From: Pseudaestuariivita rosea
Lineage (GTDB): Bacteria > Pseudomonadota > Alphaproteobacteria > Rhodobacterales > Rhodobacteraceae
Direction: 5' to 3'
Length of the DNA: 64,000 nucleotides
Assembly (NCBI RefSeq): GCF_017592335.1
Contig: NZ_JACNMP010000004.1
Span: 1 to 64,000 of the forward strand
Shown: positions 63,289 through 64,000 of the stretch, piece after piece
How the letters are laid out: each line of letters begins with the position of its first letter
Position numbering within the stretch: the stretch's first letter is position 1
The notes under the pieces: model-generated
Told to the model about the DNA's origin: nothing
What the model saw: the letters and a program-made list of their open reading frames with translations, nothing else
Databases searched by the model: none
Translations under genes and position numbers: made by a program

Positions 63289-64000
63289 TCAAGGGCAGAA
63301 CAAATCATGGAATAGTGCAAAGAGCATGAACGACAACATGATCGTCAAGCCAGCCATCATCATGATATTCAAAACCTTGTCGTTCGGCGGCTTGCCACGC
63401 ACAGCCTCATAGGCGTGAAACAGCAGGTGACCGCCGTCCAGAACCGGTATCGGCAGCAGGTTCAAAAAGCCGATTGCAACCGAAAGAATACCGATAAAGC
63501 TGATAAAGGTGGTCGTGCCCTGGCTGGCCAGTTGCGACGATGCCTGGGCAATGCCGACCGGGCTGTTCAGATTGCATGTGCTGATCACGCCGGTCGCCAT
63601 GTTCCAAAGGCCGCGAACAGTGCCGACAATAATATCCCAAACGCGCTGCGTCCCGGTCGTCAAGGCGGTCCACGGACCAACTGCCTCGGTCTGGGGGGTG
63701 AAAAACAGGCTGGACTGGACACCAATAAGGTATTCTTGTCTGAATGTGCCGTCGGCCTGTTCACGATCTGTCGGCTGCGGGCGCAACGTAAATTTCAACA
63801 TCTGCCCTTCGCGCCAGACGTCCAACAACACAGGATTACCCTGTTCGGCGACGATCAATTCGCGCATCTGCATGAATGTAAAAACGTCTTCGCCGTTCAC
63901 AGCCATTATGACATCACCAACACGCATATCGATGTCAGCAGCCGGATGACGCGGGATCAGAAAGCCCACAACCGGAGGCACGGGATGCGGCCCGCGGACC
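63289..64000 (-). CDS. rseP: Site-2 protease RseP (C-terminal part, runs off the window)
   Basis: About 237 C-terminal residues of the inner-membrane zinc metalloprotease that cuts anti-sigma factors within the membrane. A PDZ domain (VGFLIPRHPAADIDMRVGDV) is followed by FISFIGILSVAIGFLNLLPI and then PVLDGGHLLFHAYEAVRG, the LDG motif of the second active-site helix. The HExxH helix lies beyond the window's right edge. It is upstream of bamA, a standard alphaproteobacterial order. Confidence 0.92.
   Translation of the reverse strand, partial: VRGPHPVPPVVGFLIPRHPAADIDMRVGDVIMAVNGEDVFTFMQMRELIVAEQGNPVLLDVWREGQMLKFTLRPQPTDREQADGTFRQEYLIGVQSSLFFTPQTEAVGPWTALTTGTQRVWDIIVGTVRGLWNMATGVISTCNLNSPVGIAQASSQLASQGTTTFISFIGILSVAIGFLNLLPIPVLDGGHLLFHAYEAVRGKPPNDKVLNIMMMAGLTIMLSFMLFALFHDLFCP

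Overview
The window looks like chromosomal DNA of a marine alphaproteobacterium of the Rhodobacteraceae/Roseobacter type. The evidence is GC-rich coding, short-form hisG paired with hisZ, LpxI instead of LpxH, alaS next to recA, an alphaproteobacterial GAAC-N7-GAAC SOS box in front of recA, and many proteins of a familiar roseobacter style. No rRNA, tRNA or CRISPR array was seen. All family assignments were made by reading motifs; no search was run.

Layout. 125-2641: class II DAHP synthase, divergent from a GlxA-type AraC regulator. 2732-17107: a surface-glycan/secreted-enzyme island with two SGNH-like esterase/acyltransferase proteins, four glycosyltransferases (one fused to a methyltransferase), two alpha/beta hydrolases, a methyltransferase, an ATP-grasp-like protein, a lectin-like protein and a sulfatase with a C-terminal RTX calcium-binding tail. 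17266-20552: purB and small envelope or exported proteins.

20659-34230 (minus strand) is the standout: a compact extracellular-type contractile injection system (eCIS). In order of transcription it encodes two related small membrane proteins, a cap/terminator-like protein, one sheath, one tube, an unrecognised Pro/Arg-rich protein, a LysM tube adaptor, a VgrG-like spike, a PAAR-like tip, a gp25-like baseplate protein, a baseplate-J protein fused to a BNR-type beta-propeller, a tail-I protein, a membrane protein with an Ig-like head and three PASTA repeats, and three more membrane or exported proteins. No AAA+ ATPase, tape measure or separate tail fibre is visible. Together this suggests a short contractile device tied to the cell envelope rather than a freely released particle.

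34435-36480: a glucosylglycerate (compatible solute) pair. 36679-38487: exported metallophosphatase. 38673-40307: TetR regulator and divergent alpha/beta hydrolase with a palindromic operator candidate. 40308-47330: a messy accessory segment with an IS1182 scrap, several small exported or membrane proteins, a VWA protein with FTSPP repeats, a decayed duplicate of a membrane gene, a deleted IS3-family element and three 15-bp dyads spaced exactly 41 bp apart. 47329-55902: DUF1330, alaS, recA, a sulfotransferase-like protein, slyX, and the hisS-hisZ-hisG operon, where hisS has a compositionally foreign middle. 55984-64000: fatty acid desaturase and the lpxB-lpxI-lpxA-fabZ-skp-bamA-rseP envelope operon, with rseP running off the window end.
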